DNA of 58,427 bases from Ardenticatenaceae bacterium (GCA_020634495.1 JACKBR010000028.1:1-58427), one strand, 5' to 3'; counted from the first letter of the stretch, positions 8,961 to 17,720 are shown. Translations and numbers: made by a program. The notes: generated by a model from the sequence alone, not told the origin.

Positions 8961-10679
8961 ATGAATAGTATAAAATTTGTCTGCCGTGCTTGCCGCGCAA
9001 AGTTTGAATACGAACGGCCGTTACCCACCTGTCCAAATTGCGGCAATCAATGGCTAGATGCAGAATACACGCTTACACAAGCACATCCTAACAACCACCT
9101 GGCCCAGCAAGGCCAAAACTGGCGACAGCAGCTAGACCAGCGCGGCGCAACGCTGTGGCGCTACCGCGAACTTCTGCCCCTGCACCACGATGAAAACATC
9201 GTGTCCCTGGGCGAAGGGTGGACCCCCCTGCTCCGCGCGCACAATCTGGGCCTCATGCTGGGAAATCCCAACATCTACATCAAAGATGAACGCCAGGGGC
9301 CAACCGGCTCCTTTAAGGATCGGCAAGCGGCCATTGCCATCAGCGTCATGAAAGAAGCGGGCATTAAGGAAGCTGTTGTGGCCTCAACCGGCAACGTAGC
9401 CATCGCCTATTCAGCCTACAGCGCCCGTGCGGGCATCAAAATGTGGGTGTTTGTCACCAGCTCCGTGCCCGCAGACAAAATGCGTGAGGTGGCGTTGTAT
9501 GGCTCCGAAGTCATTAAAGTGGCGGGCACCTACGATGAAGCCAAAAGAATTGCCGCAGAATTTGCCGCCAGCAAAAACCTGTTCCTGGATCGCGGCATCA
9601 AAGGGATTGCTGCCAAAGAGGCCATGAAAACCCTGGCGTTTGAAATCGCAGAACAGTTGGGCAATATCCATGCGGGCCAAAATCCTGCTGTTCTAAACGG
9701 CAGCAAGTACCCCTGGCGCACGCCAGATTGGTACCTGCAAGCAGTTAGCGGCGGCCTGGGGCCTGTTGGCGTGATGAAGGGATTTGCCGAATTAAAGCTG
9801 CTTGGCTTGGTGGATAGGCTGCCTAAGATGGGTTTGTTTCAATCCAGCGGATGCGCCCCCATGGCCAACTCGTTTCACAAAGGATTGCCCGTTGCGGAAA
9901 ATGTGAAGGAGCCGCGCACCGACATTACGACTCTGGCGACGGGCGCGCCGGGCGAGGCTTATGAAGTCGTTCGGGAGTTAATTGCCCGGCACGGCGGCAC
10001 TATCGACGCCATCTCTGATGTGGAGGCATTTAACGCGCTTCATCTTGTGGCCAAAATGGATGGGCTTTCTGTGGAACCCGCAACGGCCGTTACCTTTGCC
10101 GGTCTCTTCAAATTAATCCGCGAAGGTAAAATTATGCCCCATGAAACGGTGGTGCTAAACTGCTCCGGCCATACCTTCCCTGTAGAAAAACATATCATCG
10201 GCGACCATTACAGCCGCGACATGACTCTGCCTGATACAAGTGAACTGAGACAAAGCAACCGCAGCCGCGAAGAAGGGCTGCTAACGGCGTTAGAAGAGCT
10301 AGACAGCCGCGTTCAGCGCATTGTCATCGTCGAAGACAACTTGGACGCAGCGCGGCTAATTCGGCGCATTCTGCAAGCGCAGGGCAACTTCCTCATAGAC
10401 GAAGCCCACGACGGGCAAACCGGGCTGCACCTAATCCAAAAAACAAGGCCCAACCTGGTCATTTTGGATCTGATGATGCCAGAGCTGGATGGTTTTGCAG
10501 TGGTTGAAGCTATGAAAGCAGACCCAGTTTTGCAAGAAACGCCAATCATTGTTATCACCGCAAAAGAGCTGACTGTTGATGAAAAGGATCGTCTGGACGG
10601 CCGTATCAAAGCCTTGCTGCAAAAGGGGTCGTTCATGGATTCTGATCTTCTCAATGATATTCAACAAGCATTGCCCTGA
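8961..10679 (+). CDS. Threonine synthase-like PLP enzyme fused to a C-terminal receiver domain
   Basis: 572 residues from the ATG at 8961, which has a strong GAGGAGA site 8 bases upstream; an earlier in-frame start at 8919 lacks one. The N-terminus holds a zinc-ribbon-like CxxC...CxxC (CRAC, CPNC). The fold-type II PLP domain then carries the Schiff-base lysine K119 in GPTGSFKDRQAA and the STGNVAIAYSAY phosphate/substrate loop. This part (about 1-440) resembles threonine synthase, which converts O-phosphohomoserine to threonine; the exact reaction is not proven. Residues about 451-572 are a complete receiver domain (RIVIVEDN, acceptor D503 in VILDLMMPE, ITAKE). A metabolic enzyme with its own REC is unusual. 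It lies 54 bases after the histidine kinase, which suggests direct phospho-control. Confidence 0.92.
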   Translation: MNSIKFVCRACRAKFEYERPLPTCPNCGNQWLDAEYTLTQAHPNNHLAQQGQNWRQQLDQRGATLWRYRELLPLHHDENIVSLGEGWTPLLRAHNLGLMLGNPNIYIKDERQGPTGSFKDRQAAIAISVMKEAGIKEAVVASTGNVAIAYSAYSARAGIKMWVFVTSSVPADKMREVALYGSEVIKVAGTYDEAKRIAAEFAASKNLFLDRGIKGIAAKEAMKTLAFEIAEQLGNIHAGQNPAVLNGSKYPWRTPDWYLQAVSGGLGPVGVMKGFAELKLLGLVDRLPKMGLFQSSGCAPMANSFHKGLPVAENVKEPRTDITTLATGAPGEAYEVVRELIARHGGTIDAISDVEAFNALHLVAKMDGLSVEPATAVTFAGLFKLIREGKIMPHETVVLNCSGHTFPVEKHIIGDHYSRDMTLPDTSELRQSNRSREEGLLTALEELDSRVQRIVIVEDNLDAARLIRRILQAQGNFLIDEAHDGQTGLHLIQKTRPNLVILDLMMPELDGFAVVEAMKADPVLQETPIIVITAKELTVDEKDRLDGRIKALLQKGSFMDSDLLNDIQQALP

Positions 10680-10709
10680 CGTCAACAGCCTGGGCGGGTC
10701 AAAGGCATG

Positions 10710-10747
10710 AAAGAAAAGTAAATTACGGCCGTAATTTACTTTTCTTT
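10710..10747. terminator. 38-bp perfect palindrome centred on ACGGCCGT, terminator-like
   Basis: Two 19-bp arms (10710-10728 and 10729-10747) are exact reverse complements with no spacer. The centre is the ACGGCCGT octamer at 10725-10732. The plus strand continues into a run of T (10745-10750), so the transcript would form a hairpin followed by U residues, as in an intrinsic terminator. It lies 31 bases after the PLP-REC gene stop and would end the signalling operon. A dimeric protein binding site is an alternative. Confidence 0.75.
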
Positions 10748-10885
10748 TTTTCATCCCAGTACAAACGCCTTATTTTTTCCCTTGTCCAAAAGCAAGTTTC
10801 CGACAACAATGTGAATTGCAAAAACGCCAACGTGTATGGCACAATGCAAACACATGTGGACACAAATAAAATCAGCAATATTTAT

Positions 10886-12154
10886 ATGACCCAAACAACT
10901 ATGCCCTTAGCCAAAATCCTCTATATCGAAGACGATCCCGCAAGCCGCCGCCTGGTTCAGCGCGTTCTCGATAACAAAGGTTACAAAGTTGTTGTTGCCG
11001 CCGATGGGCTTGAAGGCATTTCCATGGCTCGTGAGCATCATCCCAACCTCATCCTCATGGACATTAACCTGCCCAGCATGGACGGCCGAGAAATCACCAC
11101 GCGCCTGCGCAGCCTACCCAACTTTTCAGAAACCCCCATTGTGGCCCTAACCGCCAACCACAGCCCAGGCAGCCGCGAGCTGGCCTTAGCCGCTGGCTGC
11201 ACCGGTTTCATGACCAAACCAATTGATGTCACCAGCTTCCCCAACCAGGTTAACGCCTACCTGCAAGGCCATGCAGACCCCCTCACCAGTGATGAGAAAA
11301 GCGAACATTTACAACGACATGCCCAAAATCTGGTAAAACGGCTAGAAGGGAAAATCCACGAATTAGAAGGGGCCAACAAACGCCTGCGCGAACTGGATCG
11401 CCTAAAAAGTGATTTTATCATTATGGTTTCGCATGAGCTGCGCACCCCATTAACCCTCATCAGTGGCTATGCCCATTTGCTAGATGAGCAGGTAAAACAA
11501 AATGATGACACCTTGCCAGCAGAGATGGTGGCTGGTGTGGCCGAAGGGCTAAACCTGGGCGTTACCCGCATGAGAGACGTGGTCAATGAGATTATTAAGG
11601 TTGCCCGTATTGCCTCTGGCACGCTTGATCTGGCCTTAGGCCCGGTACGAATTTCTGAGCTGGTGGAAGATATTTTTGAAGAGTATGTTGAAATTTGTCA
11701 GAAACGGGAGCTAAATGTGCAAATTGGCGACCTTTCAAAATTGCCCATTGTTCAAGGGGATGGCGAGCAGCTGAAATCTGCTATCTACCACATTTTCAGC
11801 AACGCGATAAAATACACACCAGACGGTGGCAGTATATTTGTAGTGGGCCGTGCTGTGGGTGACACAATTGATCTAATTATTCAGGATACCGGCATTGGTA
11901 TTCCAGATAGTGAACATCGACGCATTTTTGACCAGTTTTACACGCTAGGCTCGATTGAACACCATTCAACCAGCAAACATGCGTTTCAGGGTGGTGGTTT
12001 AGGTTTAGGGCTGGCAATTGTCAAGGGAATTATCGAAGCGCACAACGGCCGTGTTTGGGTTGAGAGCGAACGAAGAGACCCCTCCCAATTGCCAGGCAGC
12101 ACCTTTCATATCTTGCTTCCTTTGGAACAAGTCAGTCGAACTGTTGAATTTTAA
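10886..12154 (+). CDS. REC-HisKA-HATPase hybrid histidine kinase
   Basis: 422 residues from the ATG at 10886; starts at 10811 and 10901 are also possible and no strong ribosome site decides. An N-terminal receiver (ILYIEDD, acceptor D59 in LILMDINLP, MTKPID) is joined by a coiled coil to HisKA with His183 (MVSHELRTPL). A HATPase domain follows (IFSNAIKYTPDGG, QDTGIGIP, GGGLGLGLAIVKG). The receiver-first order suggests that an upstream kinase, such as that at 4860, controls this kinase's activity. It has no transmembrane or sensory domain. The palindrome at 10710 separates it from the preceding operon. Confidence 0.93.
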   Translation: MTQTTMPLAKILYIEDDPASRRLVQRVLDNKGYKVVVAADGLEGISMAREHHPNLILMDINLPSMDGREITTRLRSLPNFSETPIVALTANHSPGSRELALAAGCTGFMTKPIDVTSFPNQVNAYLQGHADPLTSDEKSEHLQRHAQNLVKRLEGKIHELEGANKRLRELDRLKSDFIIMVSHELRTPLTLISGYAHLLDEQVKQNDDTLPAEMVAGVAEGLNLGVTRMRDVVNEIIKVARIASGTLDLALGPVRISELVEDIFEEYVEICQKRELNVQIGDLSKLPIVQGDGEQLKSAIYHIFSNAIKYTPDGGSIFVVGRAVGDTIDLIIQDTGIGIPDSEHRRIFDQFYTLGSIEHHSTSKHAFQGGGLGLGLAIVKGIIEAHNGRVWVESERRDPSQLPGSTFHILLPLEQVSRTVEF

Positions 12155-12302
12155 TTGCAAAAGCCAAATGTCAATTTGGCGCTCCCACAATTCATCCTTT
12201 CCCTGCTAATATCCACTCGTTTGCTCTCGTCAATAAAGAACCTTTAATCCATCGGCAAAAATCATTATTGTTTTGCCAAATGTTCAGTTTGTATGGAGAA
12301 AC

Positions 12303-13304
12303 ATGGCTACGCCATCTAGCAAACCTCCAGCAGCAAGTGTTTCAGCAAAAAAAAATAAGCCAGAAACAACAATCTTTGTGAGCAGTAGCCACCAATGGAA
12401 TTTAGGACTGCTTTGGGGATTGTTATCGCCGCTTTTTTTAGGCATTGTGCCCATTCTAGCCAAAGTAGCGTATGCAGCAGGCGTCAATGTTTTAACCGTG
12501 GTTGCTTTTCGCACGGTCATTGCAGCAGCACTCTTATGGCTGGGCATGGTTCTCTTCAAGCGAAACCTGATCCGCAGCTCGCTGCCCGCGATTCTAGGGA
12601 GCATGATTGCGGGGGCCATCAATGGCCTCGGCTCCATTTTTTTCTACACAAGCCTGACCCGCATCGATGCCTCGCTGGGACAATTGGTAAACATTAGCTA
12701 TCTGGTGTTTGTAACTGTGTTCTTGCGGCTGGCAGGCCAAACCGTCTCGTTTCTCACCATTTTGCGCACGGCGTTGACCATTGGCGCAATTTATTTGCTT
12801 ACCAGGGGTGGCGTGGGGCCAGCAGATTGGCTAGGCGTGGGCATGATGCTCATTGCGGCAATTACCTATGCCATTCAGCTTGTGCTGAGTCAGCGCATTA
12901 TGCTAGACATTCCTGCACCCACAATGACTTTGTATGCCATCACCGCTATGGCCGTCGTGGTAACGGCCGCCTGGTTTTTTGCGCCTGTTGATCTGGGGCT
13001 GGTAAGCTCAAATGGCTGGCAGGCCATTGGCTGGATGGCTCTAGTGACGGCCTTATCTCGCCTGACGCTTTTCTTAGGCGTGAAAGCAATGGGCAGTATT
13101 CAAACGGCGCTGCTGGGCGTGTCTGAAGTTGTGGTAACAATTGTGATTGCGGCCGTTTTTCTGGGGGAGCGTTTAACCGTGCTGCAATGGGTGGGAGCGG
13201 CCGTTTTGATGGTGAGTATCTTCCTGGTGCGCTTTGAAAAAGGGGTGCCCCGCTTCATCGACTGGTGGCAGTTCCTATGGCGGCGCTTTTTGCCAAAGAA
13301 GTAG
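12303..13304 (+). CDS. EamA/DMT-superfamily membrane transporter
   Basis: 333 residues starting at the ATG at 12303 with GGAG 5 bases upstream; an earlier in-frame start at 12273 lacks a site. About ten hydrophobic helices form two repeats, each containing an EamA-type core. Recognisable pieces are LAKVAYAAGVNVLTVVAFR in repeat 1, and GVSEVVVTIVIAAVFLGER near the end, the latter a conserved stretch in this superfamily. Members move small metabolites or amino acids across the inner membrane; the substrate cannot be predicted. A basic C-terminal tail faces the cytoplasm. It stands alone between the kinase and the structured region at 13530. Confidence 0.9.
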   Translation: MATPSSKPPAASVSAKKNKPETTIFVSSSHQWNLGLLWGLLSPLFLGIVPILAKVAYAAGVNVLTVVAFRTVIAAALLWLGMVLFKRNLIRSSLPAILGSMIAGAINGLGSIFFYTSLTRIDASLGQLVNISYLVFVTVFLRLAGQTVSFLTILRTALTIGAIYLLTRGGVGPADWLGVGMMLIAAITYAIQLVLSQRIMLDIPAPTMTLYAITAMAVVVTAAWFFAPVDLGLVSSNGWQAIGWMALVTALSRLTLFLGVKAMGSIQTALLGVSEVVVTIVIAAVFLGERLTVLQWVGAAVLMVSIFLVRFEKGVPRFIDWWQFLWRRFLPKK

Positions 13305-13529
13305 CCCCGTCCGGCCTTGCTAGAACTTCTGGCTCCACGATTTTATTTTCCCCAAATTGCCACGTAAGATTTTTTAATCCGATAACATCTTAAATTGGGC
13401 ACAGTTCGGTCTTTATCTAACGTTTCAATGAGATTTTATTGTGTCGTACCTGTTCCCAGCTATAATGAATCTGCTCGCGGAAGAGCAGACAAAACACACA
13501 AAGTATTCGCAACTTGCAATAAAAAGCTC

Positions 13530-13630
13530 ATGTTACGCAGCTACTCAGGTAGAACCCTTGAGGGTTTTCGCGAAGTCAGCGCTATTTTCCAGAGGCCAGG
13601 GAAACCGTTAAGGTTTTTGCTGCGTAACAT
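13530..13630 (+). ncRNA. Possible structured leader RNA closed by a 12-bp stem
   Basis: In the 352-base gap 13305-13656, an exact 12-bp inverted repeat pairs 13530-13541 with 13619-13630 and encloses 77 bases. Smaller hairpins inside include AACCC-TTGA-GGGTT at about 13553-13566, GCG/CGC near 13570-13582, TTTCC/GGAAA, and AAACC/GGTTT before the closing arm. This is consistent with a multibranched fold just upstream of the acyltransferase gene at 13657. I do not recognise a known riboswitch class, and it is not an integron attC site because the end motifs are the wrong way round. Nothing else is visible in 13305-13529. Confidence 0.4.
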
Positions 13631-13656
13631 CAACAAAAAGGATAGTTCGCACCACG

Positions 13657-14661
13657 ATGATTACTGAATTGATAAATGGCAGTGATGCTTTCACAGTGTT
13701 GGCCAATGAATGGGATAATTTGGCCCGGCGGGGCATGACCGATACGCCGTTTCAAACGTTAGCTTACCAAAAGGCGTGGTGGACGCATTTGCATCCTGAA
13801 AACGGCCGTCTCCACACCATCACCGTACGGAACCAAGCCAACGAGCTGCTGGCCATCGCCTGCCTCTATAACTTAGATGGTGCCCTCTACTTTAACGGCT
13901 GCGTAGAAGAAACCGACTACCTTGACCTGATTACCAGCGCAAACGATGCAGAAGCGGCCTGGCAAGCCATCCTCGACTGTTTGTGTAGCCCCAATTTTCC
14001 TGAATGGCACAGTATCGATTTGTGCAATATTCCAGAAACCTCACCCACGCGCCTCATTTTGGCTCAAGAAGCGCAGCGGAGAGGTTTTTTGTTTAACGAG
14101 CGGGTCAATGAAGTGTGCCCCATTATTCCTCTGGCCGACACTTTCGAAGGGTATTTGGACAGCATCGACAGCAAACAGCGGCGAGAAATTAACCGCAAGC
14201 TGCGCCGCGCCAACGGCGCAGAGGCAGAGCTTGTTGTGGTAGGGCCAGACGATGATGTGGATACGGCCGTAACCGAATTTCTAGACCTCCTCCAAAAAAG
14301 CACGTACGAAAAACGAGATTGGCTCACAGACGGCCGTCGCGCTGTCTTTTACGACGCTGCCCGCGCAGCCCAAAAAGCAGGCACGTTGCAGCTGCTTTTT
14401 ATCCAGGTCGGCGGCAAAAAAGCGGCCGGGCTGTTCAACTTTGATTACAAAGACCGCATCTGGGTCTACAACTCCGGGCTAGACCCGGCGCTGTTTGGCG
14501 CACTGAGTTTGGGGGTGGTTATTACGGCTAAAGCCATTGAGTATGCCATTGAAAACGGCCGTACCACCTTCGACTTCCTGCGCGGCAACGAAACATATAA
14601 ATATCGCTTTGGCGCTCAAGACACCACCATTTATCGCCTTCACCTGGAACGTAAACCATAA
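13657..14661 (+). CDS. FemAB/BioF2-like GNAT acyltransferase
   Basis: 334 residues resembling the Acetyltransf_6 (BioF2/CelD-like) group of double-GNAT proteins. Visible signs are PFQTLAYQKAWWTHL near the start, DSKQRREINRKLRRANG in the middle, and near the C-terminus the acceptor-fold pattern TFDFLRGNETYKYRFG that is typical of the group. Such enzymes act in the cytoplasm on cell-envelope or polysaccharide precursors; the substrate here is unknown. The glycosyltransferase 23 bases downstream fits a role in surface glycan or glycolipid modification. The AAGGA motif is 14 bases from the ATG, which is rather distant, and the structured region at 13530-13630 ends 26 bases before the ATG. Confidence 0.85.
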   Translation: MITELINGSDAFTVLANEWDNLARRGMTDTPFQTLAYQKAWWTHLHPENGRLHTITVRNQANELLAIACLYNLDGALYFNGCVEETDYLDLITSANDAEAAWQAILDCLCSPNFPEWHSIDLCNIPETSPTRLILAQEAQRRGFLFNERVNEVCPIIPLADTFEGYLDSIDSKQRREINRKLRRANGAEAELVVVGPDDDVDTAVTEFLDLLQKSTYEKRDWLTDGRRAVFYDAARAAQKAGTLQLLFIQVGGKKAAGLFNFDYKDRIWVYNSGLDPALFGALSLGVVITAKAIEYAIENGRTTFDFLRGNETYKYRFGAQDTTIYRLHLERKP

Positions 14662-14684
14662 CCAAACCCCACTGGAGCAAATAA

Positions 14685-15959
14685 ATGACTCAAGCAGTAA
14701 CTTCCAATATCAAGCGAATCGCCATGCTTAGCGTCCACACCTGCCCCCTGGCCATGCTGGGTGGTAAAAAGACAGGCGGCATGAACGTCTACGTGCGCGA
14801 CTTCAGCCACGAATTAGGTCGCCAGGGCATCCTCGTTGATGTGTTCACTCGTTCACAAGATGACTGCGCCCCCCGCATTGTGCACGACTTGGGCAGCGGT
14901 GGCCGCGTCATCCACATCACCGCCGGGCCAGAAAAACCAATACCGGTTGACCAGGTAGCAAACTATTTGGATGAATTCACCACTGGCGTTCTAAACTTCG
15001 CCGCCAGTGAAAACATCCAATATGATCTGATCCACAGCCATTACTGGCTCTCTGGGCTGGTGGCCGACAGGCTGCGTGATGCCTGGCAAGTGCCGATTGT
15101 GCACATGTTCCACACCCTGGGCCACATGAAAAACAAGATCGCCCAAAGCAATAGCGAACGCGCCTCAGACGCCCGGCTGTCCGGTGAATACCAGGTAATG
15201 GCCCTGGCCGATAAGCTCATTGCCGCCACACCAGCCGAAGAAGCCCAGCTTATCGAACTGTACAATGCTGATCCCGCCAAGATTGCCATCATTCCCCCTG
15301 GCGTCGATTTGGAACGCTTCCAGCCCATCATCAAAGAGACGGCCAAAAAGCGCGTCGGCATCCCCTGCGGCGACACCAACATCCTGTTCGCCGGGCGCAT
15401 CGAGCCGCTCAAGGGCATCGACACCATGCTGCGGGCGATGGCGCTCATCCAGGAACGCCGCCCCGAAGTGCTGCACAACGCCTGCATGGCCATCATCGGC
15501 GGCGACCCCTGGGCTGATGATTTAGACGAGGAAATGGCCCGCCTGCAACAGCTCCGCCACGATTTGGATATTCACGATTTGGTGACCTTTTTAGGAGCCA
15601 AAGATCAAGATTTGCTGCCCAACTACTATGCCGCTGCCGAGGTTGTTGTGATGCCGTCACACTACGAGAGCTTTGGCATGGTCGCTTTGGAAGCAATGGC
15701 CATGGGCACGCCGGTCATCGCTTCAGAAGTGGGCGGATTGGCACATTTGGTGAAGCACGGCATCACCGGCTACCACGTGCCCAGCCGTGACCCAGAAGCG
15801 CTGGCTGCGAGAATCTATGAACTGCTCTCCAACAAGGATTGTCGCCAGGTGCTGGGCCAGCAAGCCCGCGACTATGCCCAGCAGTACGCCTGGCCCAAAA
15901 TTGTAGACCGGATGATGACAGTTTATGAAGACGTTGTGGCGGAGGAGATGGTAGCTTAA
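14685..15959 (+). CDS. Glycosyltransferase family 4 (MshA / sucrose-phosphate-synthase-like)
   Basis: 424 residues with a two-Rossmann GT-B fold. The N-terminal GGKKTGGMNVYVRDFSHELG is the donor/acceptor loop shared by MshA and sucrose-phosphate synthases. C-terminal signs are NILFAGRIEPLKGID and the EX7E motif in ESFGMVALEAMAMGTPV, which binds the nucleotide sugar. It is a retaining enzyme transferring a hexose or GlcNAc from an NDP-sugar; whether the acceptor is inositol phosphate, fructose phosphate or a lipid cannot be said. GGAG lies 7 bases before the ATG. It is probably co-transcribed with the acyltransferase upstream and ends at the inverted repeat 15969-16025. Confidence 0.92.
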   Translation: MTQAVTSNIKRIAMLSVHTCPLAMLGGKKTGGMNVYVRDFSHELGRQGILVDVFTRSQDDCAPRIVHDLGSGGRVIHITAGPEKPIPVDQVANYLDEFTTGVLNFAASENIQYDLIHSHYWLSGLVADRLRDAWQVPIVHMFHTLGHMKNKIAQSNSERASDARLSGEYQVMALADKLIAATPAEEAQLIELYNADPAKIAIIPPGVDLERFQPIIKETAKKRVGIPCGDTNILFAGRIEPLKGIDTMLRAMALIQERRPEVLHNACMAIIGGDPWADDLDEEMARLQQLRHDLDIHDLVTFLGAKDQDLLPNYYAAAEVVVMPSHYESFGMVALEAMAMGTPVIASEVGGLAHLVKHGITGYHVPSRDPEALAARIYELLSNKDCRQVLGQQARDYAQQYAWPKIVDRMMTVYEDVVAEEMVA

Positions 15960-15968
15960 AACAATAAA

Positions 15969-16025
15969 ATCAAAGATTACGCAGATTTTCCAAATTTAAT
16001 CTTTTCAATCTGCGTAATCTTTGAT
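15969..16025. terminator. Foldback repeat, likely bidirectional terminator
   Basis: Exact 19-bp arms (15969-15987 and 16007-16025) flank a 19-base loop. The right arm runs AATCTGCGTAATCTTTGAT. It sits between the convergent glycosyltransferase and serS ends, with A/T-rich flanks on both sides, so it could stop transcription from either direction. The core resembles the CTGCG/ATCTG repeat pieces near 24985 and 42485. Confidence 0.7.
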
Positions 16026-16036
16026 AAAAATCTCCG

Positions 16037-17394
16037 TTAGCTACCTGGCTCAATCACCTCAAGGCCGCCCATGTACGGCCGTAACACCTCTGGCACCACA
16101 ATTGATCCATCCGCCTGCTGATTATTCTCCATGATGGCAATCATGACGCGGGGCAGCGCCAGGCCGCTAGCGTTGAGCGTGTGCGGGTAGCGCAGCTTGC
16201 CGCCCTCTGCGGGCCGGTACTTGATGTTCGAGCGCCGCGCCTGGAAATCTTCCGCATTGCTGATCGAGCTGACCTCCAGCCATTCGCCACAGCCAGCCGC
16301 CCACACCTCAATGTCGTACGTCTTGGCCATCGAAAGCCCACGTCGCCTGCATAAATCCACAAAGCGGTAGCGGAAGCCCAGCGCGTCGCAGATGTCCTGC
16401 GTACTGCTTCATATCTTCCAGCACCTCATAGCTTTTGTCTGGATGAACAAACTGGCACATCTCCAATCTTTGTCGAACTGGTGGCCCCTGCTTCTGATGC
16501 CGCGCACGTCCTTGCCCGCGCTCATCTTCTCGCGCCGCCAGCAGGGGGTGTAGGCCACATACTTCAGCGGCAGGTCGGCCTCGTCCAGAATTTCATCGCG
16601 GTGCAGGCTGGTGAGGGCAATTTCGGCCGTTCCCAGCCACATGAAATCTTCCTCCGCATCGCGGTAAATGTTGTCGAAGAATTTGGGCAGCTGGCCCGCA
16701 CCTTCAAAAACGTAAGAGCGCACCATAAACGGCGGGTAAATCTCGGTAAAGCCATGCTGCTCTAGATGGGTGTTCAGCATGAACTGGATGAGTGCCCGCT
16801 GCAACCGTGCCCCCGCGCCGCGCAGGACGTAAAAACGGCTGCCGCTCAGCTTCACGCCCCGCTCAAAATCACGATGTCGAGCTCAGTGCCCAAATCCCAG
16901 TGCGGCTTTGGCTCAAAATCAAACTGTGGCTCCGGCGCCCTGCGGCTCGTGGAAGATGTTGTGGGCTTCGTCTGGGCCGACGGGGACGCTGTCGTGGGCC
17001 AGGTTGGGCACCCAGAGGTTCTCGTTCAGCCGCGCTCAATTTCACGCAGTTCTTCACCAAACACGGCAATCTGCTCACCGATTTTGCGCGGGGCATCTTT
17101 GGCTTCTTCGGCTTGAGCGGCCAACGCTTCGACCTCAGCTTTCAGGGCGTCAGCGGCTGGCCCCGCGGCAGTTCGCTTCAGCTCCGCCTCTTTTTTCTTG
17201 AGATTGCCCATAAAGTGGCCGATTTGCTTCGAGCTCTCATTCCGCTGGCGACGCAGTTCCTCCACCTCCTGCAAAATCTCCCGGCGACGGCCGTCATCGG
17301 CCAAAATTTGGTCGATGGGGGCGTCTACGTTGCGTTTGGCAACTTGCTCTTTCACCCACTCTGGTTTTTCACGAATCAAGTTAATGTCTAACAT
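16037..17394 (-). pseudogene. serS: Seryl-tRNA synthetase gene, frameshifted
   Basis: Three minus-strand fragments together cover a whole class II SerRS. 17394-17026 is the N-terminal coiled-coil arm (MLDINLIREKPEWV). 16855-16409 carries motif 2-like parts ([31 protein letters not shown]). 16360-16037 carries motif 3 ([20 protein letters not shown]). At least five small indels break the frame, near 17030, 16915, 16870, 16480-16440 and 16380-16360; most can be explained by one or two missing bases. Conserved motifs are undamaged and there are few if any nonsense substitutions, which favours sequencing or assembly error over old decay. The ATG at 17394 has GGAGG 5 bases upstream. The gene is essential in bacteria, so if it is truly broken a second copy must exist. 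Confidence 0.85.
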
Positions 17395-17410
17395 AAGAAC
17401 CTCCATCTCG

Positions 17411-17686
17411 GTAATAAAAAAGCCCTCGTCTGAATTTCCGCAGGACGGTAAACGGTACCTGGTTTACTCGGTATTCAGTTTTCAGGCCAGTATTCAGTTT
17501 TACTGGATACTGTTTTACTGATCACTGACGATCCGTGCTGTAATGGGCTGGACCTGGCTTGCCTTGTTTCGGCAGCGACTCTAGAGTGGATTTCGGCTGG
17601 CCAATCGTTCGCTTGCACCGTCTGGCGAACCTTCGGGGGATTGATACGTACTTAAGTCTCTGGTCATCGTCGGTGTGTATCTTTGT
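17411..17686 (-). promoter_or_regulatory. T-box riboswitch leader of serS (specifier UCC, serine)
   Basis: The 290-base leader on the minus strand shows T-box features. A GATGA K-turn-like sequence near the 5' end is followed by the loop-E AGUA (17652-17649). The distal stem pairs GTTCGC with GCGAAC. GAA then precedes a UCC serine codon (17590-17588) followed by A, matching the specifier loop. Further on lie AGGTACCG (17460-17453), one base off the usual UGGNACC, and a stem with a U run (17421-17416). Uncharged tRNA-Ser(GGA) would favour read-through. The mismatch in the T-box may be real or an error in this indel-rich stretch. The family is known from Firmicutes and some other phyla. Confidence 0.75.
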
Positions 17687-17692
17687 TGGGGC

Positions 17693-17720
17693 ATTATACT
17701 AAGGCGGAAACGGCCGTCAA
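17693..17720 (-). promoter_or_regulatory. Sigma70-type promoter of the serS T-box leader
   Basis: On the minus strand a TTGACG -35 box (17720-17715) is followed after 16 bases by a perfect TATAAT -10 box (17698-17693). Transcription would begin near 17686, just upstream of the T-box stem I. The -35 box overlaps an ACGGCCGT octamer (17709-17716). Confidence 0.75.

Noticed and set aside
13530..13630. Integron attC site
   Set aside because: The ends read GTTACGC...GCGTAAC, the reverse of the RYYYAAC...GTTRRRY order of attC, and no integron integrase is present.
13395..13667. 90-codon open frame across the structured element
   Set aside because: It runs through the 12-bp stem and into the acyltransferase start, has no ribosome site and no protein-like pattern.
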